This document shows positions 36,463 through 45,400 of a stretch of DNA of 64,000 nucleotides, piece by piece. The notes under the pieces are model-generated. The model did no database searches and had not been told where the DNA came from. It was given only the letters and a program-made list of their open reading frames with translations. The translations under genes were made by a program, and so were the position numbers. Location of the stretch: the NCBI GenBank assembly GCA_016845145.1, contig JAERTE010000143.1, forward strand, positions 1-64,000. The letters run 5' to 3'. The first letter of the stretch is position 1. The number at the start of each line of letters is the position of its first letter. The DNA is from Rhodospirillaceae bacterium (lineage in GTDB: Bacteria > Pseudomonadota > Alphaproteobacteria > Rhodospirillales > Casp-alpha2).

Positions 36463-37869
36463 TCACAATTCGCCAAATGCGCCAACGTTCAAGGTACGCC
36501 GGATTTCATCAGATTTGAACCCAAATGCCATGGGGCGGCGCACGCCCGGCAAGAATACCACATCGTAGAGTTCTTGGACGGCGCCATCGATGCGCAACCA
36601 GTGCACGACATCACCGCTTCTGAGATCGATGACATAAAGCGCACATTGCGCATCAGCCTTACGGTCGCTGAGCGCATCATCCAATTGAAGACCGGAAAAT
36701 GTCCCGTCCTCACGAGGCTTTGACAACCCAACCAACGCAAAGTCGCCATGAAAACTCAAACCGCGCAAATAACCCGGACAAAACGCCACGGCCTCGAACG
36801 TGCCGGATTTCATATCCACATACCCAAACTCACCGGTACCCGAATTGAGCACCCACAGCTTGCCTTTATGCACTCTGGGCGAATGCGGCATGGAAAGGCC
36901 TGACGCGACAATCTCACCGCTGTCGACATCCATGACGATACCGCCATCCCGTCGTTTTTCGCGCCAACCATCCGGCACGTCGGAATCCGCGACCGCGCTC
37001 ACGTATCGCGGCTTGCCGTCAACCATGGCCATGCCGTTCAAATGGCACCGATCCTCGGCCGCCAGCTTTGAGACGAAAGGCGGTTTCCATAGCGGCACGA
37101 AACTCTCCGTTTCGCCAACCGTTGCCAGGCAACTGAACAGCGTATTGACGAAAACCGGCCGGCCCGTGGCATCGACAGCAATGTCGTGAATATCCAAATC
37201 ACCAGTGGTGTGGCCGTTTATCGGCAGGTAAGCCCGGTCGTAGCCCTCGTGGCCTTGGCCTGGCACCAGAATATTCTCGAACCGCCAAAGCTGATAAAGC
37301 GAGCTCATGTAAAAGCCGGTGTCGGTAACCGCCATGCCCATGCAACGGTTGAATGTGCGCTCAAAGATCGAAAGCCGCCCATTGGGCTGCAAACCGATGA
37401 AAAAGACTTTCCCCGATTGGTAGGTGGTGAAGGCCAGACTGGCATTGGCTTCGAACAGCCACGACACGAATTGCCGCGAAGACGACATCTCCAATTGGAC
37501 ATTCGGCGGTTGCGGTTGCGCCGCCGGCGCCTTGCGGGCGGGCGCCGAGGATTTGGCCGTCCTCTTTCCCCTGGCGGACGGTGCAGGTTTTTTTGAGGTT
37601 GGCGTTTTCGGAGCTGATTTCGGAGAGGCGGTTTTTTTCGGCGCGGGCCGCTTTGCCGGAGCCTTCTGTTGCGCCGGCTTCGTCGAGGTTTTTGGCGCAG
37701 CTTTCGTTGCCGTGGTTCTTTTAGCTGCTGGTTTCTTGGCCGCTGGCTTCGTGGCTGCAGGTTTTTTGGCAGCCGACGACTTCGGTTTTGCTCCCCCGGC
37801 TTTCTTTGCCGCAGGTTTTTTCACTGTCGATGATCTTGCCCCAGATGGTTTCGCTGGCTGCCTTGCCAT
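36463..37869 (-). CDS. TIGR03032-like protein with histone-H1-like N-terminal tail
   Basis: The 468-residue protein has residues 1-122 that are Lys/Ala/Pro/Thr-rich, with AKKPAAK-type repeats like bacterial histone H1-like proteins. From about residue 125 a TIGR03032 domain follows: QFVSWLFEANASLAFTTYQ, GKVFFIGLQPNGRLSIFERTF, NRCMGMA, with repeated Trp/Tyr/Gly-rich beta strands suggesting a propeller. This domain is known mainly from cyanobacteria and proteobacteria in secretion contexts; its function is unknown. I start at ATG 37869, eight bases after GGAG. It is the first gene of the secretion strand. Confidence 0.75.
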   Translation of the reverse strand: MARQPAKPSGARSSTVKKPAAKKAGGAKPKSSAAKKPAATKPAAKKPAAKRTTATKAAPKTSTKPAQQKAPAKRPAPKKTASPKSAPKTPTSKKPAPSARGKRTAKSSAPARKAPAAQPQPPNVQLEMSSSRQFVSWLFEANASLAFTTYQSGKVFFIGLQPNGRLSIFERTFNRCMGMAVTDTGFYMSSLYQLWRFENILVPGQGHEGYDRAYLPINGHTTGDLDIHDIAVDATGRPVFVNTLFSCLATVGETESFVPLWKPPFVSKLAAEDRCHLNGMAMVDGKPRYVSAVADSDVPDGWREKRRDGGIVMDVDSGEIVASGLSMPHSPRVHKGKLWVLNSGTGEFGYVDMKSGTFEAVAFCPGYLRGLSFHGDFALVGLSKPREDGTFSGLQLDDALSDRKADAQCALYVIDLRSGDVVHWLRIDGAVQELYDVVFLPGVRRPMAFGFKSDEIRRTLNVGAFGEL

Positions 37870-38261
37870 TACTTGATCTCCATTTCCCGTCGTCGCAAGG
37901 ACGTTATGCACTTAACGGCTGTGGGATGATTTAGCATTCGAAATTCTGGATCTAAGATATTGCATTTTAAGAGGTTTTAACAACGTCATCTACCAATACA
38001 GCGGCACTTAACTCGGCGGAGGCGCTGAGGTTTGGTTTTGGGTTCGTTTTGTCATTTTATTAAAAAGCACTATATGAGGGTATTACTATTATCTATTCTT
38101 ATTGAAATAATGTTATTATTAACCGTTAATAACCGTTAATCATCCTGCACAGGGCCTCGTGTGGGTCTCAATCTGAATGACAGCCAATGGGGCGGCAGTG
38201 ATCACTGTCACATGCGGGCGACTTCGAGCGGTATGCCCATTGAGTAATTGCGGCAACAATC
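37870..38261. other. Intergenic, AT-rich segment with palindromes
   Basis: No gene is seen in these 392 bases. The part at 38040-38140 is strongly AT-rich compared with both sides. It ends in two tandem copies of AACCGTTAAT (38121-38140). A perfect 12-bp palindrome CAGTGATCACTG lies at 38196-38207. Around it are TGACAG (38178-38183) and its inverse CTGTCA (38205-38210). The stretch may hold the promoter of the TIGR03032 gene and a junction of the island to its right. Confidence 0.5.
38119..38140. repeat. Tandem AACCGTTAAT repeats forming TTAAC-N-GTTAA dyads
   Basis: The ten-base unit AACCGTTAAT occurs twice in direct contact. Each unit with its left neighbours makes the near-palindrome TTAAC-C-GTTAA. 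Such paired dyads are typical of operator or iteron-like sites, although two copies are few for an origin. The setting is AT-rich, at the left edge of the island. Confidence 0.5.
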
Positions 38262-38861
38262 TTATTCGGCGGGATCGGATTGTAGAGCGGTGTCGATCAG
38301 CGCTCGCAGGGCCTTGTCTCGTTGATTGGCTGCGCGCCGCTCAAAGCGAATGAGTTTGAGGAGTTTGCTGACGGCCATGCAGATGATTTCGGCCTCCCGC
38401 TCGGCGTCGTCGAGAAACGGCTCGGAGAAGAGGTGGGGCGCGATGGACATGAGGCCGAGGATACCTTCTCTGATGTTATCTTCGAGCTTGTTCATTTCAT
38501 TTGGATCATTGAGGTCGTGGTATTTTCCGCGTTTAACGATGTGTGTATGGCTGGCGACCTCGTGCCATATGAGATGCTTGGCTTCCCGAACCCTTTCAAG
38601 CATGACCTGAGCTTCTGCCGCCTGTCTGGCAATGGATGTCGTCGTTTCCGTTCGGGGTGAGCCTTCAAGGATCAAATCGGTAATTTCCGAAATTCGGGCC
38701 GACGTTTCTGGGTCGTAAGTCAGTTGGGCCGACAGGCCATGTGTGATCGCGTTAAGGGCAGCCATAGACTTGCCTGCCCTCGAACGCGGGCCGGTACTCT
38801 TTGCAGCATTCCGCTGGTTTGAGGCAACTTTGGTTGGGCTCGTCACAATTGTGATCCTCAT
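38262..38861 (-). CDS. Hypothetical protein with STGPR motif
   Basis: The 199-residue protein has an N-terminal segment QRNAAKSTGPRSRAGKSMAA and ALNAITHGLSAQ, a motif found in many alphaproteobacterial proteins of unknown function, often on mobile elements. The remainder is helical, with charged ends (RFERRAANQRDKALRALI). No catalytic residues stand out. It follows the next gene upstream by 15 bp on the same strand, so the two form a pair. I do not know its role. Confidence 0.65.
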   Translation of the reverse strand: MRITIVTSPTKVASNQRNAAKSTGPRSRAGKSMAALNAITHGLSAQLTYDPETSARISEITDLILEGSPRTETTTSIARQAAEAQVMLERVREAKHLIWHEVASHTHIVKRGKYHDLNDPNEMNKLEDNIREGILGLMSIAPHLFSEPFLDDAEREAEIICMAVSKLLKLIRFERRAANQRDKALRALIDTALQSDPAE

Positions 38862-38876
38862 TCGTCATGCCAGGGT

Positions 38877-39500
38877 TCACTCAGCAGTGTTCAACTCCTC
38901 GAAGTCGGCGTCTGATATTCTGTCGCGGCGTCTTTCTAGTCCGTCGCGATGACGTTCGATGTTCTTGAGGGCCTTGTCGCGGCGTGTTTCGGCAGCAGAC
39001 ATCAATTTGTCGATCTGTTGGATTTCGTCGAGTTTCAACGCCATCGCTCGGGCCATGATGGCATCCATATCGATCCCATGCTGACCCAATTCCTGTTCGA
39101 TCACTGGCGCGAAATCGTCATTACCGGCGGACCACCCCAAAGAAAGGAATTTGCATTTGTCGGAACGGTCTGCGGGCCTCCCATCGAGCTCAAGATATTC
39201 GAGCAGTAGTTCCTCTACCGCCTGTCTCCGGCCGGATTGGATCAAGGCCGTTTTCGTACGCTCGTAGCGCCACATCTCCCAAGCCGCAATGAGAGCGTCA
39301 CGAAACCATACCTCCTCCATAAAACCGTTCGGGCGAAGTGCATGGCGCAATGCTTCCTCATATGCCGCGAATTCCGCCGGGCCCTCGCCATCGACCAGCC
39401 GGATTGGGCGTAGGCAGGCGCTAGCGTTCTCCGCAGTCGGACAAGATCGAGGCGCGACTGCGCCGTTTTGTTTAGGGGATTTTTGGATGTTTTTAGACAT
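38877..39500 (-). CDS. Hypothetical helical protein, paired with the STGPR gene
   Basis: The 207-residue protein is charged and mostly helical. The C-terminal third (ETRRDKALKNIERHRDGLER) is a coiled-coil-like stretch that echoes the RDKAL ending of its downstream partner. The middle holds WEMWRYERTKTALIQSGRRQ. No family function is known to me. A short gap of 138 bp with no strong signal lies between it and the XRE gene. It is the first gene of the pair, so its promoter should lie in 39501-39638. Confidence 0.65.
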   Translation of the reverse strand: MSKNIQKSPKQNGAVAPRSCPTAENASACLRPIRLVDGEGPAEFAAYEEALRHALRPNGFMEEVWFRDALIAAWEMWRYERTKTALIQSGRRQAVEELLLEYLELDGRPADRSDKCKFLSLGWSAGNDDFAPVIEQELGQHGIDMDAIMARAMALKLDEIQQIDKLMSAAETRRDKALKNIERHRDGLERRRDRISDADFEELNTAE

Positions 39501-39638
39501 AAGAGACCTCCGTGCAAATGGTTACACAATTGGTCTCCTCAGTATGCTCGGTACGACTAAATCCGCATACCGTATCTAGCTTATAGCAAAATAATTGGTG
39601 GTTTCAATTGCTCTATAAGATGAGGGCCGGTCTCGGCG

Positions 39639-39875
39639 TCAGCCTCCGTCCCTTTCCTTGAACCTGACACCCACCCCACCGCCATTTTCTGGGATGAACT
39701 CGATGCCAGCATCTTCGAGGGTTTGTTGGATTTTTCGCAGTGTCGAGGCACGAGCATCGGCGCCGTTTTCAATACGGCCAATTGTATTGACCGCGATCCC
39801 CGTTCGCTGCGCCAAATCCTGAATACTCAAACCCAGAGCAACTCGGGCCATTTTTATTTGAACCGGCTCTAACAC
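39639..39875 (-). CDS. XRE-family helix-turn-helix regulator
   Basis: The 78-residue protein is essentially one Cro/CI-type helix-turn-helix: ARVALGLSIQDLAQRTGIAV and NTIGRIENGADARASTLRKI, followed by a short beta tail (GIEFIPENGGGVGVRFKER). This Xre layout is typical of repressors controlling adjacent divergent genes. The start may be GTG 39875 or ATG 39851; I give the longer. A palindrome in the divergent gap is its probable site. Confidence 0.85.
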   Translation of the reverse strand: MLEPVQIKMARVALGLSIQDLAQRTGIAVNTIGRIENGADARASTLRKIQQTLEDAGIEFIPENGGGVGVRFKERDGG

Positions 39876-39900
39876 AACTGGACTTCAGGAACAATTTGGA

Positions 39901-39929
39901 TTGACAAGCACATATAAATTGGTTATTTT
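39901..39929 (+). promoter_or_regulatory. Candidate sigma-70 promoter for the Gp157/Rad52 genes
   Basis: TTGACA at 39901-39906 is followed, after 17 bases, by TATTTT at 39924-39929 (four of six consensus bases). It points toward the Gp157-like gene at 40001, which has AAAGGAG in front of it. The -10 region lies within the palindrome described separately, so repressor binding would block it. Confidence 0.6.
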
Positions 39930-39941
39930 CACCAATATATA
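39913..39941. promoter_or_regulatory. Candidate XRE operator overlapping the promoter
   Basis: ATTGGT (39918-39923) and ACCAAT (39931-39936) surround a seven-base spacer. Including the flanks, 10 of 11 arm pairs match over 39913-39941. Half-sites (ATTGGT) recur nearby, for example near 39592-39604 and 39957-39968. Its position over the -10 element of the Gp157-side promoter fits repression by the XRE protein. Confidence 0.6.
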
Positions 39942-40000
39942 AGATTATTTATCCTATTTATTGGTTTTTTTATCCTCTTGTGAACTAAAGGAGTCCTCCG

Positions 40001-40504
40001 ATGACTGACCCATTGCTGTTAGAACTTCAACTCCACGAATACCTACGAGAGCGACTGCTTGTGGATTTCCCCGAAGAAGATGAAGAAACCTTGGCCGATA
40101 CTCTCGAGGGCATGACCGACCTCCATGACAAGTTAGCCGTGATCATCCGCTCTCAGCAAGAGGATCGTGTTATTTCCGTTGCTTTGAAGGAGAGGATACA
40201 GGAAATGCAGGGGCGGTTAAGCAGAATTCAGGGTCGGGTGGAGAAAAAGCGCGATCTCGTGGTCTCGGTGATGGATCGAGCAGGAATAAGGAAAATCTCT
40301 GAAGCCGATTTCACGGCATCCTTGAGAGCGACGCCGCGGCCTTTGGTAATCTCTGACGAAGAGGCGGTTCCAGAAAATTATTGGAAGACGCCACCGCCGA
40401 AGCTCGACAAGAAGCTTCTGATGGAGAGCCTAGCGGGAGATCGGGAAATCCCCGGTGCCTGCCTTGGTAATGGCGGCGTCACGGTATCGGTGAGGGTTCG
40501 GTGA
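40001..40504 (+). CDS. Gp157-like phage-type protein
   Basis: The 167-residue protein matches the siphovirus Gp157 pattern: an N-terminal helix with LHEYLRERLLVDF, a coiled coil over residues 55-95 (ALKERIQEMQGRLSRIQGRV), and a C-terminal region with PRPLVISDEEAVPENYW. Phage Gp157 proteins are linked to host nuclease inhibition or single-strand DNA metabolism; the function of this copy is inferred. Clear ribosome site AAAGGAG. The stop overlaps the start of the next gene (TGATG), so the two are coupled. Confidence 0.82.
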   Translation: MTDPLLLELQLHEYLRERLLVDFPEEDEETLADTLEGMTDLHDKLAVIIRSQQEDRVISVALKERIQEMQGRLSRIQGRVEKKRDLVVSVMDRAGIRKISEADFTASLRATPRPLVISDEEAVPENYWKTPPPKLDKKLLMESLAGDREIPGACLGNGGVTVSVRVR

Positions 40505-41541
40505 TGGGCTTCACGGATGAGCAGGTCAAGAAACTCTCGGCTAAACTCAATGGCAAGCATGTCCGCACCCGCATCCAGGATGGCTTTGAGCTTTCCTATA
40601 TCGAGGGCTGGCATGTCATTGCAGAGGCCAACCGGGTGTTCGGCTTTGATGGCTGGGACCGTCAGACGATCAAGCTCGACCGCATATGGGAGCGCAACAA
40701 TACCAACCAGTCCCAATGCGGCTATATGGCTCAGGTCCGCATCAAGGTTCGAGCCGGTGATCATGTTATCTGCCGAGAGGCAAGTGGTTCGGCCATTGGC
40801 AAAGGGGCAGACCCAGCCAGCGCTCATGAGCAGGCCCTGAAAGGGGCTGAGACAGATGCCACCAAACGTGCGCTGACCACATTCGGCAACATCTTTGGCC
40901 TCGCCCTTTACGACAAAGAGAAGCGCGGCGTGAGGGCCACACAACAAAAGAAGATGGTGCGTTGGTCCATCATCGGTGCGCCGAGAGGCATCGAGCCCAA
41001 CTTCAATGATCCCGTGGCATACTGCACTGCCGTCAGGCAAACATTGGAGGACCTAACCGCCCGAAGGGAGGTCACGGCCTTTTGGAACCGAAATTGGCAA
41101 ACCATTGCCGAGCTCAGGGAGACCCTCCCCGAACTGAAAACAGAAAGTGGGAAGCATTTTGCTGATGTTCTCGAGGCCTTGTATTGCGCCCGACGCCAGG
41201 AGTTGGCGACCCGGACCGTGACGCATGAGCGAACCATAGAAAAGGGCCCTTGTCGTATCAGGGACAGGGAACACCTTAAGTACGTCGCCGCTCAGCCTTG
41301 CTTGATCTGTGGCCGCCGCCCGACACAGGCGCATCATCTTCGACATGCTCAGCCGCGAGCACTCGGCCAAAAGGTCAGTGATCATTGGACCGTCCCGCTT
41401 TGCGCCATACATCACCGCGATCTGCACGACCATGGCAATGAACCTGCTTGGTGGAAGAATAAAGACGTCAAGCCGAAGGAAGTCGCTGAAAAGCTATGGC
41501 AGTCAAGTCAATCCCTTGAAACAGCCGTGGCAAAAGCCTGA
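40504..41541 (+). CDS. Rad52-type strand-annealing protein fused to an HNH-nuclease-like domain
   Basis: The 345-residue protein has two parts. Residues about 1-150 are a Rad52/Rad22-like annealing domain (SYIEGWHVIAEANRVFGFDG, CREASGSAIGKGAD and ALKGAETDATKRALTTFGN). Residues about 255-320 form a zinc-type HNH module: Cys266/Cys269 in PCLICGRR, His277/His278 in AHHLRH, and Cys300, His303/His304, His308 in CAIHHRDLH. The linker (150-255) is helical. The combination suggests a recombination factor that also cuts DNA. It is the last gene of the XRE-controlled set. A 129-bp gap separates it from the end of the giant gene. Confidence 0.85.
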   Translation: MGFTDEQVKKLSAKLNGKHVRTRIQDGFELSYIEGWHVIAEANRVFGFDGWDRQTIKLDRIWERNNTNQSQCGYMAQVRIKVRAGDHVICREASGSAIGKGADPASAHEQALKGAETDATKRALTTFGNIFGLALYDKEKRGVRATQQKKMVRWSIIGAPRGIEPNFNDPVAYCTAVRQTLEDLTARREVTAFWNRNWQTIAELRETLPELKTESGKHFADVLEALYCARRQELATRTVTHERTIEKGPCRIRDREHLKYVAAQPCLICGRRPTQAHHLRHAQPRALGQKVSDHWTVPLCAIHHRDLHDHGNEPAWWKNKDVKPKEVAEKLWQSSQSLETAVAKA

Positions 41542-41670
41542 TAAATAAATGGCAGGAGCTGACGAGCCTTAGAGCCTCCATCTCCGGCCACGGCGTGCCT
41601 ACGAGTGATGACTCTTATTTAAAATCATGTGGGAAAATACGAACCCACCGCAAGCGGGCTAGAAATCTAT

Positions 41671-42400
41671 CTATGTAGAGCTATTGCCTACAATGAAGTC
41701 ATCATCGCTGAGGGTGCCGCTCACATCGGTCATTTCGATTTCCATATCGGCGGCTTGATCGTTGTCGGTGTCGATTTCAAGGATCTTGGTGTTGGCATTG
41801 TAGCGTGCGGAGGCCTCACCGGAGAAGCTCTGGTTCTCATCGCCAACAAAGGAGAATGAAGCACCAGCGGTCAAAACGAACCCGGAGAGATCGATCTGAT
41901 CGATGGGTGACGTACCATCACCGCCGGCTTCGAAACCATTGATCTGGTCGCGCACGCCAAGACCAAGCGCCGAGTCGCTAGCCGAGGTGTACTTGAACAC
42001 ATCCGAGCCGTCACCACCTTCGAGATGGTCGGCGCCGCCGCCGCCTGTCAGTGTGTCGTTACCCTCAAGACCGGAAATCCAGTTGCGGCCGGCATCACCC
42101 GTCAACGTGTCGTTGGCAAAGCCACCTTCCATGTTCTCGATATTGGATAGCGTGTCCGTCTCCCCGTTGAATATGGCCGTGTCAGAACCGCCGGAGAGAT
42201 CGATCACAACGGCAGAATCCGCATCATGGAAGGAGATCGTATCGCCACGGGCTCCGTTCGCGCCACCGTCGATCACATCCGCACCGGCACCGCCGACAAT
42301 CCAGTCGTCACCGGCGGAACCAATCAGCTTGTCGTTACCGTCACCACCCCACAGCGTGTCGTTGCCAGCGCCCCCGAAGATCGTGTCATCACCGTCGTTG
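41671..42400 (-). repeat. C-terminal RTX + M10-type module C (secretion signal copy)
   Basis: RTX nonapeptides (GGAGNDTLWGG) are followed by DVFKYTSASDS and a C-terminal block ending IEMTDVSGTLSDDDFIVGN. This is the classic type I secretion C-terminus. It matches two internal modules at 46255-47005 and 50594-51300 in order of motifs, with the same D-x-FxYT start. Confidence 0.8.
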
Positions 42401-45400
42401 GTCAGCTCATGGGTGATGGTCATGGTTTGATCACCACCCACTTCATTGTCACCCAAGGAGCCGTCGGCGAACTCGATATATGTGCCGTTCGTCCCATCAA
42501 TGCCTGAGATCGTCGCCGTCACATCGTTGGCGGCATTGGTCGCATTGGTAATGTTGACCACATCGCCGATTTCGAAGTCAGAGAACGTCCCAATCGCCGC
42601 AGTGATGGTATCAGCCGCCGTTTCCCCAGAGCCTGAGAACGTGACCAAGAAGGCGTTGCCGCTATCCGCCTGGGCAACGATATCGGGCATGCCGCCGTGG
42701 ATGCTGTCGGCGCCGTCGCCGCCGGTTAGGATGTCGTTGCCCTCATCACCTTCCATGGAGACGCCGACTGTGCCGGTCACCGTCACCGTGTCGGCACCGG
42801 TGCCGCCGGAGATGAACTCGGTGTTGGTAACGTCGAGCACGTTGGCGCCGTCATCCAGCTGCAGGAAGTCCGTGCCGCCGGCGAGGTCAACGCTGTCACC
42901 AGCTGCAGCAACACCGGTGAGCGATGCCGTATTGCCGTCCCCATCGCCGGTGATGATGTCATCAATACCCGTCAGCGCAACGCCCTGTGGCGTAGTACCC
43001 GTGACCGAAACGTTATTGGCCGTTGCCCCCAAGTCGATATCGCCCGCAGCCAATGCTGTGGTCTCGCCAGTCAGCTTAATCAGAGTTGCGTCAAAGCTGG
43101 TGCCGGTGCCAATGCCTTTGACGTAGAGATACCCGTCTGTGCTGTCGGTGAAATAGACCACCTGGTTGGTGATGCCGCCATCGGCGACGATATCGTCGAT
43201 AGTCAGGGAAACGCCGCCAGCATTGTAGCTGTAGGCCGATCCGCTATAGGTGTAGCCGGCCGCGCCCGTAAAGCTGACCTTATCTGATCCGGTTGTGAAG
43301 TTGTTGATGATATCGAGCGCCGCCAGGGTCGAATCGGTCGCCGCCGTATAGACGAAGACATCTGCGCCCGCACCGGAACCGATGGTATCGCCACCGGCTC
43401 CACCCGTCACAACCGACGCACCAGCCGCGATCGTGATCGTATCGTTGCCCGATCCGCCCAGGATGGTTTCCACGGCCTGAACGCTGATGGAATTGGTCGT
43501 GTTGGCCAGTTGCAGGGTGTCATTGCCTGTATCGCCCAACACCAACAGCCCGCTTTGGCCGTTGTTGAGCGCGATGATGTCATCACCCGAGCCCAGCGAA
43601 AGCGTCTCGAAGCCGCTCAGCGATACGTCATTGCTGCCGCCGGCCAGATCGATGATGTCGGTGCCGCCGGCATCGACAAAGCTGACGCCGGTGACGTTGG
43701 TCTGCAGGGTCAGCGTATCGTCCGTGCCGCCCAGATTGACGGTCTCGAAATTGGTGATGGTGAGTTGGTTGCTGCCGGACACCAGGGTCAACTCATCGCC
43801 CGTGCCGGCGCCGCCATCAAAGCTGCCGGTGGTCTGGACGTTGCCCAGGGTCACCGTATCGTCACCAGCACCACCGATGAAGTTGAGGATGCCATCGGCT
43901 TCGCCCGTCGCCACAATCGTCGCGGCACTGCCGGACGACGTGAGCGCTGTCGCGTCGATGGTCAACACTTCCGAGGCAACAACGTTGGTATCACCCAACG
44001 TCAACGTATAGGAGAAATCGTCCTCGAGTTTCCAGGTTTCGAAATCCTTGATATTGCCAATCTCGGTCACGCCCAAGGTGGTGTTGGCGGTCGCGGAGAT
44101 GACAAAGATATCGTTGGTGCCGCCGCCGCCGCTGATGGTCGGGGTATCGGCCACCAAACTGCCTTCATCGACAATAATGGTATCGTTGCCCGTGCCGGCA
44201 TTGACCGTTTCCCATCCGCCGACGACGATATTATTGGCACCGGCCGCCAGATTGAGGGTATCGTCCGCGCCGTCGCCTCCAGTGATTTGGTTCGAAGCCG
44301 TCAACACATTGGTGATGGTCAACGTGTTGGCAGCGCCGTCAGCGGCCTGGATATATTCGGCATCGATACTGGCTGTGTTGACGCCACCAGCCAAAATAAC
44401 CGTGTCCGTGTCGCCACCCAAGTCGATCGTGTCGCCGGACGTGAGAAGCGTCGTCAGGGTGACGGCATCCGCGTTCGCGCTGCCGTTAATTATTTCCACG
44501 TCGGAGACGGAAATCGTACTGGCATTCGACAACGTCAGCGTATCGGCACCGGAACCGCCGTCAACACTATCAACACCGGATACCGATATCGAGTTTACGC
44601 CGTCGGTCAGATTCACGGTGGCACCGCCGCCAGTATCGATAATTGACGTCCCCGACTGGATATTTTCGAACGTCAAGGTGTCGGCGCTGGACGTTAGAAT
44701 AATCGATTCGACGCCGATGAAACTGGCCGTATTGGTCGCGCCGGCAAGCCATGCAGAATCGTTGGCGCCATCTTCCAGGTCAATACTGGCACCGCTGTTC
44801 AGGCCGTTGGCCAGTTTCAAGGTGTCGTTGATGTTGCTGCCCGTATAAAGCTGCACGTTAAGAACAGTATTGGACGTGAAATCAACGCTACCAGTAATGT
44901 TGATGATGTCATCAAGGGCAGCGCTGCCCTGGAACGTACCGGTGCCCAAATCAGTGGAAAGGTCCACATACAAGGTGGAGCTGCCGACGTTGTCACTATC
45001 GAATTCAACGAGCGCCACGTTGCTGAGTGTCACACCGTCCAGGTTCATGCCGTTGGAGCTGGAGAGTTTGTCGTCCGCGTCCGCACCGCCGTCGATCGTG
45101 GCGTTGCCGAAACCGGTGACGTTATCAACGATCAAGACACTCTCGCCGGCATTGTCACCATCGATACTGATGGAGGTAACGCCGGTGATCTGCGAGTTCG
45201 ACAGGTTCATGCCGTCGGAGCTGGTGATGACCTCATCGCCGGAACCTGTGATGTCCGCACCGCCCAGGCTAGTGGTGGAGGCGACGATCAATGCCGAGTT
45301 GACGGAATCGTCGTTGTCATCCAGGCGAATGGTGCCTATGCCGGTGAGCGTCGAATCGATCAGCGACATGCCGCCGGAAGAGGTGATGATGTCGGCTTCC

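Noticed and set aside
41542-41670. Possible terminator between the Rad52-HNH gene and the giant gene
   Set aside because: No stable stem with a U tract was found in these 129 bases.
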